This document shows, piece by piece, positions 53,116-61,756 of a DNA stretch of 64,000 nt (position 1 is the stretch's first letter; each line of letters starts with the position of its first letter). Source of the stretch: Methyloprofundus sp. (GTDB taxonomy: Bacteria > Pseudomonadota > Gammaproteobacteria > Methylococcales > Methylomonadaceae). The position numbers were made by a program, and so were the translations under genes. The stretch is from contig AP023240.1 in NCBI GenBank assembly GCA_016592635.1, positions 930,001 to 994,000 on the forward strand. Reading direction: 5' to 3'. Under the pieces are notes generated by a model. The model was not told where the DNA came from and made no database searches. It saw only the letters and a program-made list of their open reading frames with translations.

Positions 53116-54788
53116 GTATTTTTGCTTGATGCTTGGGGGTCTTGAGGCTTGGTTAGTGGCACACCTGCAGCAATTTCTGCGTGATATTTTTGTCGAAACC
53201 CACCTAAAACTCTGAGGCGTTCGTATTCGGGAATGCCAATGTCAGTTAAAGCCATACGTGCTAGTTCTATACTGACTTCTACATATTCCGACACAGCACC
53301 AGAGGCTCCTAATTCGCGTAATTTTCGACACTGAGTCAAACTATGCCCACGTACGTATATATTAATATTAGGGTGGGTCGTGCGTAAGGTAGCAACTAGT
53401 TGTTCTGCAGCGTCCGGGTCATTTAAAGTGACAATGATAGCTTTTGTGTCAGCTGCACCAATAGAGTTTAATACGCCTGCATGGCGCACATCACCATAAA
53501 AAACAGGGTAGCCATTAGTGTGCTCTGTTTCTACAATACTGGCATCAGCATCAATAGCAACAAAATTATGTCCAGAAATAGATAGAATTTCCCCGATCCT
53601 ATGGCCCACTCGGCCAAAGCCTGCCAGCACTATTGGAGCAGCCTTAATGGGACGTATAGTGGGCTTGGTTTTTTTAGAGTTTTTTGATCTAATCAGGCGA
53701 TGTGCAAAATGCGCTAATACTGGCGTGAACAGCATGCTCAGTAACACTAGTAACAACAATTGTTGAAATAGCGTATCGCTTAACAGTTTAGATTGGTTCG
53801 CTAAAGAAAATAAGACTAAGGCAAATTCACCACTTTGAGCTAAGAGCAGCGCAACGGCTAAACTTTTTTTAGCGTTTAGGCCAAATAAGTAGGCGAGTGG
53901 AAACAGTACCAGTGCATTAATAATAAGTAGCGCAAAGAGCAGTTCTACAGAGATTAAAGGCCGCTCTATTAATAAGTTAAGGTTAAATGCCATGCCCATG
54001 GACATAAAGAATAGGCCGAGTAATAGTCCACGAAAAGGTTGTATTTCGGCTAGCACTTGATGCTTATAGGATGAGTCCGAGACTAGCAAACCCGCCAAGA
54101 ATGCTCCCATTGCCATGGACAGGCCGATATGTTCCAAGAGTACGGCTGCTCCTAAAACAATTAAGAGTGCTGATGCGGTAAACACTTCAGGGTTTCCAGA
54201 GAGTGCGACTCGATGTAGGATCGGGTGTAGTATATAGCGCCCTGTTACGATAACGATGCTTAAAATGGCTAACGATTGCACGAGAGCCAAGCCAATATCC
54301 GCGCCGATACTGAGTTCTGACATAGCGAGTAATGGCAGTAATGCCAATAAGGGTACCACAGCCAAATCTTGCAGTAATAACACAGAAAAAGAAGTACGCC
54401 CAAAAGTGGATGTTAATGATTTCTGTTCGGTCAGTATTTGTAGTACAAAGGCCGTAGACGAGAGTGCGAGGGCAGGGCCAATTAAAATGGCGGCACGTAA
54501 TGAAATATGGAAAAAAAAGTAAGCCACAGCACTTAGTAGTGCTCCGGTGATGATGACTTGTAATGCACCTAAGCCAAAGACTAAACGCCGCATACGCCAA
54601 AGACGTGCAGGCTTGAGCTCAATGCCAATCACAAACAGTAGTAACACGACTCCCATTTCGGCAAGGTGTGCAATGCCAGTGACATTGTTAATGAGCTTTA
54701 AGCCATAAGGGCCAACGAGTATGCCTGCTACCAGAAAACCAGGTACAGCCCCTAGTTTAATGGCCTGAAATGCCGGGACAGTAATCAC
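53112..54788 (-). CDS. Kef-type K+/H+ antiporter with RCK domain
   Basis: At least 558 residues. About 11-12 membrane helices (LGAVPGFLVAGILVGPYGL, ALSSTAFVLQILTEQ) of the CPA2 family are followed, from about 385, by a Rossmann RCK-N domain (PIVLAGFGRVGHRIGEILSI, FVAIDADASIVE). KefB/C export potassium when glutathione adducts bind, acidifying the cytoplasm. The GTG at 54788 is taken as start conservatively. However, the frame continues 16 codons further (SSYLIDIITLLVAA), as family members do, to an ATC at 54836 that is placed correctly behind AAGGAG. The stop overlaps the next gene. Confidence 0.9.
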   Translation of the reverse strand: MITVPAFQAIKLGAVPGFLVAGILVGPYGLKLINNVTGIAHLAEMGVVLLLFVIGIELKPARLWRMRRLVFGLGALQVIITGALLSAVAYFFFHISLRAAILIGPALALSSTAFVLQILTEQKSLTSTFGRTSFSVLLLQDLAVVPLLALLPLLAMSELSIGADIGLALVQSLAILSIVIVTGRYILHPILHRVALSGNPEVFTASALLIVLGAAVLLEHIGLSMAMGAFLAGLLVSDSSYKHQVLAEIQPFRGLLLGLFFMSMGMAFNLNLLIERPLISVELLFALLIINALVLFPLAYLFGLNAKKSLAVALLLAQSGEFALVLFSLANQSKLLSDTLFQQLLLLVLLSMLFTPVLAHFAHRLIRSKNSKKTKPTIRPIKAAPIVLAGFGRVGHRIGEILSISGHNFVAIDADASIVETEHTNGYPVFYGDVRHAGVLNSIGAADTKAIIVTLNDPDAAEQLVATLRTTHPNINIYVRGHSLTQCRKLRELGASGAVSEYVEVSIELARMALTDIGIPEYERLRVLGGFRQKYHAEIAAGVPLTKPQDPQASSKNT

Positions 54789-54858
54789 GGCCGCGACAAG
54801 TAATGTAATAATATCAATAAGATAAGATGAATCGATGACTTACTCCTTAGGTGAGCAT

Positions 54859-55848
54859 TTAGTTTTCTAATTGCTGCAAACCATCCAAATGCCATTTAGG
54901 GTGCAAGCTGTTTGTTTGTTTGATAAAAGTCCACACTTCACGCACTTGCTCAGCAGAGCCATTAGTGTCTTCGCGCATGAGTGTATCAAATAGCACCACG
55001 GCTTCTAGGTAATTATCCAATTCACGTACTTCTAATAATTCAGTTTCAATTTTTAAAATATCAGTATGGTTATTTTCAGTTGACGCTTTAATTTGATCTT
55101 GAATTTCAGCAAATACTTTGTCGGTTGTTAAGCTGCGGATTTCAGCCAAATCTTTTTTATCCCAAGCAGTTTGCAACATTCTAAAGGCTCCTTGTGCGCC
55201 TTGTAAAAAATCTTGCTCATCAAAGTCTTTAGGCAATACCATGGCATCTTCGATAATTTTTTCTTCAAATTGGCTATTAGTTGTTGATTCTAAATTAGCA
55301 GTTTGACCTTTATTAGCAAAAATATCGGTATCAAAACCAGCGTTACTAGCTGCACTCTTCTTAGGTGTGTTTTCTACTCGCTGATAGCTGCCACTTAAGG
55401 GTTCCGTAGTTTGATTACTACTGCGGCTTGAGCCGCCATAAGATGCTCTCGGAGCCTGTCTGCCAGCTTTTGCGGCAAATAATTTAAATAATACAAAAGC
55501 AATACCACCAAATAATAAAATATCCATAAAGTTAAAATTTTCAAAAGCACCACCAAATAATAGTGAGCCTAATAAGCCACCGAGAGCTAAGCCACCTAGC
55601 ATGCCCATTAAACCACCACGTTTGGACATGGATTGTCTTGCTGTTTGGTTTTGGTCGTGTGCTTTTTGTTGACTGGCGGATCTTTGTTTGGGAGCTGAGG
55701 ACTTACGGTTATAAGATTTACCATAAGATGATTTGCTACCAAAAGAGCTAGCACCACCAAAGCGTTTGGCTTCAGCATCAGAGATATTGCCAAAAGATAG
55801 GGTAACGGCAACAACCATAGTTAACAACAAGCCTGATAATTTATGCAT
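54859..55848 (-). CDS. Tim44-like domain protein
   Basis: 329 residues. An N-terminal signal (LLLTMVVAVTLSFG, ending DAEA) precedes a Ser/Gly/Lys-rich linker. Hydrophobic glycine-rich helices (MLGGLALGGLLGSLLFGGA and ILLFGGIAFVLFKLF) follow. The C-terminal part (about 195-325) is a Tim44-like fold: FLQGAQGAFRMLQTAWDKKD, LTTDKVFAEIQDQI, EVWTFIKQ, PKWHLDGLQQLE. Bacterial Tim44-like proteins are inner-membrane proteins of uncertain job, sometimes regulating transport. It lies just upstream of the Kef gene on the same strand. Confidence 0.9.
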   Translation of the reverse strand: MHKLSGLLLTMVVAVTLSFGNISDAEAKRFGGASSFGSKSSYGKSYNRKSSAPKQRSASQQKAHDQNQTARQSMSKRGGLMGMLGGLALGGLLGSLLFGGAFENFNFMDILLFGGIAFVLFKLFAAKAGRQAPRASYGGSSRSSNQTTEPLSGSYQRVENTPKKSAASNAGFDTDIFANKGQTANLESTTNSQFEEKIIEDAMVLPKDFDEQDFLQGAQGAFRMLQTAWDKKDLAEIRSLTTDKVFAEIQDQIKASTENNHTDILKIETELLEVRELDNYLEAVVLFDTLMREDTNGSAEQVREVWTFIKQTNSLHPKWHLDGLQQLEN

Positions 55849-55918
55849 AGTTTTATAGATTATTTGGTTATGGATAAAGTTGGGGTAGGGTGCATTGTAT
55901 GCACTTCTTATAATGGTA

Positions 55919-55947
55919 TTGGGTTAGATAGTTAGAACCTAACCCAA
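55919..55947. repeat. Small palindrome after purM
   Basis: TTGGGTTAG and CTAACCCAA form a 9-bp stem around 11 bases. The arms match those of the REP-like units at 17832 and 61699. Confidence 0.55.
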
Positions 55948-55994
55948 CATAGGGTACTGATTACATAATGATATGCGGCTAAATTTCTAAAAAA

Positions 55995-57044
55995 CTAGCC
56001 TGTCATATAATCTACTTGGTTTTTATCAGGTGTCGCGACAATGTCGCCGATAGCAAAAGCCTGTTCACCTAGTTCATTTAAGGTATTAATTGTCGCCTCT
56101 GCGTCTTCGGCAGCAACAGCAACGATCATGCCGACACCGCAGTTAAAGGTAGTAAGCATATCTGCCTGGCTGACATTACCTTGTGCTTGTAACCATTGAA
56201 AAATAGCAGGAAACTGCCAAGTATTTAGATTGATGTTGGCACTGAGTCCTGTAGGTAAAACCCGAGGTAGATTCTCCGTAATGCCACCACCTGTAATATG
56301 TGCCATCGCATGTACTGATATTTTATCAACCAATTGTAGTAATGGTTTGACATAAATTCGGGTAGGTTCCATTAAGTGATCAGCTAAGCTTTTACCTTCA
56401 AGTGTGTCAGTTAATGGCATATCGCTACGTTCAATAATTTTGCGAATTAAAGAATAGCCATTAGAATGCGGCCCTGAAGACGCGATAGCAATTAATTTAT
56501 CGCCTGCAGCCACTTTGCTACCATCAATAATGGCTTCTTTTTCAACAATACCTACGCAAAAACCGGCTAGATCATATTCGCCATCTGCATACATACCCGG
56601 CATTTCTGCGGTTTCGCCACCAACCAACGCAGCACCAGCCAGTTTACAGCCTTCTCCAATACCTTCGATAACGGCAGCAGCAGTATCCACATCAAGCTTG
56701 CCGGTAGCGAAGTAATCCAAGAAGAATAACGACTCAGCACCTTGCACGATAATATCATTAACACACATGCCCACTAGGTCAATGCCGACGGTGTTATGGC
56801 GCTTAAGGTCAATTGCCAGTTTTAATTTGGTGCCCACACCATCTGTGCCGGAAACTAAAATAGGCTGTTTATAGCGGTCTAACGGTAGCTCAAACAAAGA
56901 GCCAAAACCACCTAGTCCTGCCATAACGCCAGCGGTACGGGTGCTTGCAGCAATTGGCTTGATGCGTTCTACTAAGGTATTGCCTGCTTCAATATCAACG
57001 CCTGCACTTTTGTAGTTTAAGCTCTCTTGTTTATCTTCACTCAC
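55995..57044 (-). CDS. purM: Phosphoribosylformylglycinamidine cyclo-ligase
   Basis: 349 residues, full length. PurM makes aminoimidazole ribotide from FGAM with ATP. Motifs present: [20 protein letters not shown] at the N-terminus, [51 protein letters not shown] and [18 protein letters not shown]. The start codon is GTG, 71 bp from the divergent DUF2066 gene. Its position next to a DUF2066 gene is common in gammaproteobacteria. Confidence 0.97.
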   Translation of the reverse strand: MSEDKQESLNYKSAGVDIEAGNTLVERIKPIAASTRTAGVMAGLGGFGSLFELPLDRYKQPILVSGTDGVGTKLKLAIDLKRHNTVGIDLVGMCVNDIIVQGAESLFFLDYFATGKLDVDTAAAVIEGIGEGCKLAGAALVGGETAEMPGMYADGEYDLAGFCVGIVEKEAIIDGSKVAAGDKLIAIASSGPHSNGYSLIRKIIERSDMPLTDTLEGKSLADHLMEPTRIYVKPLLQLVDKISVHAMAHITGGGITENLPRVLPTGLSANINLNTWQFPAIFQWLQAQGNVSQADMLTTFNCGVGMIVAVAAEDAEATINTLNELGEQAFAIGDIVATPDKNQVDYMTG

Positions 57045-57115
57045 GAGTGTTCTCTTATCGGTAAAATTAAATTATAGTTATAGCTATTGTACAAGAGAAA
57101 ATTAAGGATATAAAA

Positions 57116-58162
57116 GTGCTTATTAGGTTTCTATTGATTTGTTGCTTATTCTTCACACAATCGGTGTCGGCTGTGGAGATAAAAGGCTTATTCGAAGCAG
57201 AAGTTATAACCCGTAGTCAATCACGTGATGACAGGAATGCTGCTTTACGTGAGGCTTTGGTGATCGTGTTAAATAGGGTGATGGCAGGCCCGGATATTAT
57301 GCAAGACCCTACTGTGTTAACGGCACTCAATAATGCTGCTGCCTATGTGGATCAGTATCAATATGCTTTGGCTTCAGGTGGTAAAGGTGCGAACTCACCA
57401 CGCACTATGCGAGTCATGTTTAATGAAGAAACGCTCATGGAGTTAATGCGCAGTAGCCAATTATCTATTTGGAATGAAGTACGCGACCAAGTTTTAATGT
57501 GGTTGGTGGTTGAGCAGTTTGGTAAAAAAGAAATGTTTGATATAAGCCGACATGCGGAGGTGAATACTGCCTTGCAGGCGGCTGTTAAATTGCAAGGTAT
57601 TCCTGTCTTGCTGCCGCTGATGGATTTGGAAGAAAAGCAACGCGTGCGTACGAAGGATGTATTAAGTGCTTACCCTGAGCATTTACAGGAAGCTTCTGTG
57701 CGTTATGATGTATCGGCAGTCTTATCTGGCAAGATTGTTAAACAGCGAACCTGTTGGCGTTCGGAATGGACTTTAAATTTTAATAATAAAATTGAGCAAT
57801 GGACTTTACCTTGTACTAAATTAAAGCAGAACTTAGCCGCCACCTTACAGCATGTTTATACACAACTCTCGGTATTTTATGCAGTTAATGCCGGGCAAGC
57901 ACAAGCCGATATGCAGGTTTTGAAAATAGCAGGTATTCGTGGTATGACTGCTGAGACCAACATCAAGAAGTACCTACGTGAATTGCCAATGGTAACGTCG
58001 GTAAAATGGATACAGGTTGAGCAAGGGAGGCATGTTTTTCAATTGCAGTTATCAGGTACAAAAGCAGCTTTGCAAGAACAATTAGAACTAGGACTGGTAT
58101 TGCGGGAAAAGGGTAGAGATGTGCAAGATGCTAGTTTTCTTTATGAGTTGATAAAGCAATAG
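57116..58162 (+). CDS. DUF2066 domain protein
   Basis: 348 residues. A GTG start (AAGGAT ribosome site 5 bases before) is followed by a signal peptide LIRFLLICCLFFTQSVSAVE. The mature protein has the DUF2066 start GLFEAEVITRSQSRDDRNAA, then LREALVIVLNRV and WLVVEQFGKKE. Function is not established; it is exported and commonly found opposite purM or upstream of hda-type genes. Here it stands before a lipoprotein gene. Confidence 0.88.
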   Translation: MLIRFLLICCLFFTQSVSAVEIKGLFEAEVITRSQSRDDRNAALREALVIVLNRVMAGPDIMQDPTVLTALNNAAAYVDQYQYALASGGKGANSPRTMRVMFNEETLMELMRSSQLSIWNEVRDQVLMWLVVEQFGKKEMFDISRHAEVNTALQAAVKLQGIPVLLPLMDLEEKQRVRTKDVLSAYPEHLQEASVRYDVSAVLSGKIVKQRTCWRSEWTLNFNNKIEQWTLPCTKLKQNLAATLQHVYTQLSVFYAVNAGQAQADMQVLKIAGIRGMTAETNIKKYLRELPMVTSVKWIQVEQGRHVFQLQLSGTKAALQEQLELGLVLREKGRDVQDASFLYELIKQ

Positions 58163-58285
58163 AGTTCAATATATGGTAATGATTTAGAAAGGTTTTTTGA
58201 GATAATTTAAAGTGAATGTGTTTCTTTTTTATCAACAGTCGGTCTATAATCGAAAACTCACTGTTTACATTAAAGGAAGTCTAAA

Positions 58286-58597
58286 ATGAAAAAAACTTTA
58301 CAAGCAATTTGTGTTACAGGTTCAGTTTTAGCTTTAACTGGGTGTGTTAGTTCTATGCCGGTTGGTGCCATTATTACAGATGTCGAGTTGCCTATTGCTG
58401 CATCTGCTAACGGTTCTTATTCGAAAACAGGTGAGGCAACCTGTGTGAGTTATGTTGGTATGGTTGCGAAAGGTGATTGTAGTATAGAAACAGCGAAGAA
58501 GAATGGCGGCATTCGCTCTGTCACTAGCGTGGATTGGCATTATGATACTATTTTAGGCATTATCAATACTTATAAAATTACTGTGCGTGGTAATTAA
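58286..58597 (+). CDS. TRL-like lipoprotein
   Basis: 103 residues. The lipobox LTGC is at about 20. The mature part (PVGAIITDVELPIAASANGS, GEATCVSYVGMVAKGDCSIE, TAKKNGGIRSVTSVDW) matches the TRL-like family, with a pair of cysteines and a T-V-x-W-x-x-x-x-x-L-G-I end. The name comes from a tRNA-associated locus; its molecular role is unknown. An AAGGAAG ribosome site precedes the ATG. Confidence 0.82.
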   Translation: MKKTLQAICVTGSVLALTGCVSSMPVGAIITDVELPIAASANGSYSKTGEATCVSYVGMVAKGDCSIETAKKNGGIRSVTSVDWHYDTILGIINTYKITVRGN

Positions 58598-58855
58598 GGC
58601 TTTTCTTTAATTTTGCAGGGCTGAGCATGCCTGCTTGGCTCTGTGTTTATTCTCCTTTTGTATTTGCAGTGACATTCATCATGAACAGATTGAATGAATT
58701 GGTTAGCTTTGACTTATACTATATTGAAATACAGTGCTGATTTCAGGTTAATTTCGTATTGAAGATGGTTAAGATTTGAATAAAGTTTTTTGTAAATTAC
58801 ATTAAAGGGTAGGATGAATTGGCACTATGGCGAGTAAAATATTAGGAGATAATTA

Positions 58856-59542
58856 ATGAGTATTGATTATAGCAAAAGAGCATCAGATTGGGAGGCATCG
58901 TGTGTTGGATCTGCTATGTTTTTTAAGACGTATGGGGGAGGAGTCTGGTTGATTCAGTTTCGTAGCCCTTCGGTTTGTCCCCAACCTGTTATTTTTACTT
59001 TTTCAGGTGGTGGACTTGGATATGGTAGTGGAGTTTCCACAACTGAAGATCTAGTGAGTACTAATCCCCAGGCTGATGATACTGTTGGTTTTGTTAAACT
59101 TGAATGCCTTAATAAATTTTCATTGCATGACCTTCAGGGAGCTCTAGGTAGATTATCTGTAGGTGAAATATATGTTTTGGGGCTTGGCGGGTCTGTTGTC
59201 ATAATTTCCGCATCAGGTGAACTGATAGGAAAGGAGTACTTCAATTCTCAAAATATTTGGTCATCAGGAATGTCGAGTGATATGCTTAAAAAAACAAAGC
59301 TGTCAGGAGGACTAGCGGTATCTGTTGGTCTTTGGTTTAGTAAGTTTACTTCAAGTCTATCGACAGGTTCAGAGGGACTGGTGAATGATAATGATAAAGA
59401 ACCATCTAAGCCTAAAGTGATGAAGGATCCTTCAGAATATTGTTTACGAAATGATCTTCCGCAAGATACTGTAAACAAAAGTATTAATAATATGATATAT
59501 CCCAGAGTTGTGCCCGGCCCTTCAATTGGCCCTTCCAAATGA
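58856..59542 (+). CDS. Hypothetical protein, 228 residues
   Basis: I do not recognise this protein. It starts MSIDYSKRASDWEASCVGSA behind a good TAGGAGA ribosome site. The first 160 residues are beta-rich and glycine-rich (GVWLIQFRSPSVCPQPVIFT, GGGLGYGSGVSTTEDLV, LGLGGSVVIISASGELIG). The last 60 are polar, with GPSIGPSK at the end. There is no signal peptide. The gene stands alone and its codon use (AGG, GGA, AGT) differs somewhat from its neighbours, hinting at recent acquisition. A role as an effector or toxin-type cargo is possible but unsupported. Confidence 0.55.
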   Translation: MSIDYSKRASDWEASCVGSAMFFKTYGGGVWLIQFRSPSVCPQPVIFTFSGGGLGYGSGVSTTEDLVSTNPQADDTVGFVKLECLNKFSLHDLQGALGRLSVGEIYVLGLGGSVVIISASGELIGKEYFNSQNIWSSGMSSDMLKKTKLSGGLAVSVGLWFSKFTSSLSTGSEGLVNDNDKEPSKPKVMKDPSEYCLRNDLPQDTVNKSINNMIYPRVVPGPSIGPSK

Positions 59543-59696
59543 GAAATGTTGACACTAAGGTATTCTTGGGAATGAATCAACATAAAAATATGGGGCAGCC
59601 AGGGTAATCAGGTTTTATTTATTTCTTCTCGTTTAAAATTGCACCCGTTACGGGTTTTATTTTATCATCAGCCCTAATGAACTCAACTGAATTGCA

Positions 59697-61604
59697 TTAT
59701 TTCTTACCAAAAATCCACTTAACATGCTCAAGCATATCATCGAGCGAGTTTTCCTTAATGGCTTGGATTAGTTCACCTAGTTTAAAAGCATGATGTCTTT
59801 CATAAGCCACCCCGACTTGTGGTGCATCGGCTAAGCCTGTTTCCCGAGCATGGTCAACAAAGCCATCATTTTTCCAGAAAAATGCGCCTGGCATAGTCGT
59901 TGGAATAACCAGTACGAAAAATAATGAACGTCCAAGAGCAGCCATAATCATCAGGGTGCTGGCCAATAGTCCTGCTGTAACTAAACCGAACATACCAGAC
60001 AAACCTGTTAAGCTAATGATGCCGGCAAGTCCTAAACTAACGGCCAATAGGCCATTGCGTAGCAAATAAGATTTACCATATTGTGTAGTTTGACGATAAT
60101 AAGACGCGGCACCTTCATTTTCAATTGCCTGCATATCACGTGCATGCACAAGATGACCGATAGCTTCAATCAATAAACCCACAGCCATCAGCAACGCTAA
60201 GGATGGAATCAGTTCTGTTAATGCTGATAAAGGTAAAACAGTGATGCTGACGGCGGCAATAATCAGTGCACCTAAACTGAGCAGTGCACCTAAAAAAGCA
60301 GTACCTGTTTGTAAATGATCCCAAAAAGGCCGTGCTGGAATACGATATAACTTATACATAAAATACAAGCCGATCGGGCCGCTGACGACTGCTAAATAAG
60401 CAAAAATATCCGCAAAAAATCCCATAAAAGCATTGTCGAATATAGCAAAAAACGCATAGCCGAGTAGACCTGTGTAAAACATGGAAACGCCTGCAATTTC
60501 ACGACTGACAGGTGATAAGCGTAAGTTATTAAAACCACGATAAAAACGGTGGGGCTTGCCTAAGTGCATATTTAATTTATATAAACCAATAGTACTCAAT
60601 ACAAAAATGGTGGTCACTAAGCTCATATGCAGCGAGTATTCTTGCAATAACTCAAAGCCTGCCCAGCCAAAGACAGGACCTAAAATTAGCATTAGAAATG
60701 CACCGACTGTGGCTTGGGTAAAGAGAGTAAAAATAACATGTGCACTTTCATGGCTAGTTAACAGTGCCCGCAAGTTCCAGTGTTTTTCTTGCCCCATTTT
60801 TTCATCGACTACAGGTTTGTATTTACCCGCATTATCATCTTTATGATATTTCAGTGGCATAGAATCCGTACGGGTCATTTCGCGGTGATTCTGCTTTTTT
60901 TGCTGAAAACGAATATTAGGATTGGTAATATCGGTGGTAGGAAATCCTGGGATTTCGGTGATTGCTTGGTCGCGGTTTTTGGGGATATTTTCAATCACTC
61001 CAAAGTCCAAAGCATTACCTAAACAGGCACTGACACAAGAAGGTTTTAAGCCGACTTCTAAGCGGTCGACACACATATTACATTTGCTCACTTCACCTTT
61101 AACAGGGTCAAGTTGTGGCGCATTGTAGGGGCAAACCCAAGTACAGTAACCACAGCCAAAACAAATGTCAGGATCCTGTAAAACCGCACCATATTCTGTA
61201 AATTTGGTATAGGCGCGCGTAGGGCAACCTTTTAAACACACAGGGTCATCACAGTGATTACAAGCCATGGAAATATTCAGGCGTTGGTAATCTGGATAAG
61301 TGCCGCCTTCAACAAAGCCTACAGAACGGAAAGCAATGTGTGCAGGGTTGTCATTTTTCTCGCTACAAGCTGCTTCACAGGCGTGGCAGCCGATACAGTT
61401 ATCGGCATTGAGGAAAAAGCCGTGTTGTTTATTGCGGTTAGGGTTGTCGCCAATACCAGCATCGTCATTGATGTTGAGGCTTTTATCTCGACGTTCGTCA
61501 CCTTCTGCGGTTAATTCAATATCTTTGCCGTAGCGGTTTTTGTCTTTAGTTTCTTTATCCCAAAGATAAGCGTATTCAGGTTCGTCACTTCTTACTTTAA
61601 TCAT
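59697..61604 (-). CDS. 4Fe-4S ferredoxin-DmsC-type membrane anchor fusion
   Basis: 635 residues. The N-terminal half (about 60-210) is a DmsB-like ferredoxin with four cysteine groups: NADNCIGCHACEAAC, MACNHCDDPVCLKGCP, DICFGCGYCTWVCPYNAP and SKCNMCVDRLEVGLKPSC. From about 280 to 600 a DmsC-like membrane domain has eight or so helices, each typical for quinol oxidation. The two, separate subunits in DMSO reductase, are fused here. It lies 152 bp after the molybdopterin subunit gene and is its likely electron supplier. No Tat signal is seen, so the catalytic side is cytoplasmic. Confidence 0.9.
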   Translation of the reverse strand: MIKVRSDEPEYAYLWDKETKDKNRYGKDIELTAEGDERRDKSLNINDDAGIGDNPNRNKQHGFFLNADNCIGCHACEAACSEKNDNPAHIAFRSVGFVEGGTYPDYQRLNISMACNHCDDPVCLKGCPTRAYTKFTEYGAVLQDPDICFGCGYCTWVCPYNAPQLDPVKGEVSKCNMCVDRLEVGLKPSCVSACLGNALDFGVIENIPKNRDQAITEIPGFPTTDITNPNIRFQQKKQNHREMTRTDSMPLKYHKDDNAGKYKPVVDEKMGQEKHWNLRALLTSHESAHVIFTLFTQATVGAFLMLILGPVFGWAGFELLQEYSLHMSLVTTIFVLSTIGLYKLNMHLGKPHRFYRGFNNLRLSPVSREIAGVSMFYTGLLGYAFFAIFDNAFMGFFADIFAYLAVVSGPIGLYFMYKLYRIPARPFWDHLQTGTAFLGALLSLGALIIAAVSITVLPLSALTELIPSLALLMAVGLLIEAIGHLVHARDMQAIENEGAASYYRQTTQYGKSYLLRNGLLAVSLGLAGIISLTGLSGMFGLVTAGLLASTLMIMAALGRSLFFVLVIPTTMPGAFFWKNDGFVDHARETGLADAPQVGVAYERHHAFKLGELIQAIKENSLDDMLEHVKWIFGKK

Positions 61605-61625
61605 AATATTCTTTTACTATTATCG

Positions 61626-61735
61626 TTCCCACGTTCCACGTGGGAATGTATCTTTGGACGCTCCAGCGTCCCGGAATACAGAGGTATTCCTATGTAAGGT
61701 TGCGTTATCAGTACTTCGCTAGATAAGCTAACCCA
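61626..61735. repeat. Cluster of hairpins and REP-like unit
   Basis: Three adjacent hairpins (TTCCCACGT-tcc-ACGTGGGAA at 61626-61646, GGACGCT-cc-AGCGTCC at 61656-61671, GGAATAC-agag-GTATTCC at 61673-61690) are followed by a 37-bp unit with CTTCGCTAGATAAGCTAACCC that matches 17832-17872. It lies between the two subunit genes and might tune their ratio. Confidence 0.75.
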
Positions 61736-61756
61736 ATCTACAAAGTATTGTTAAAT

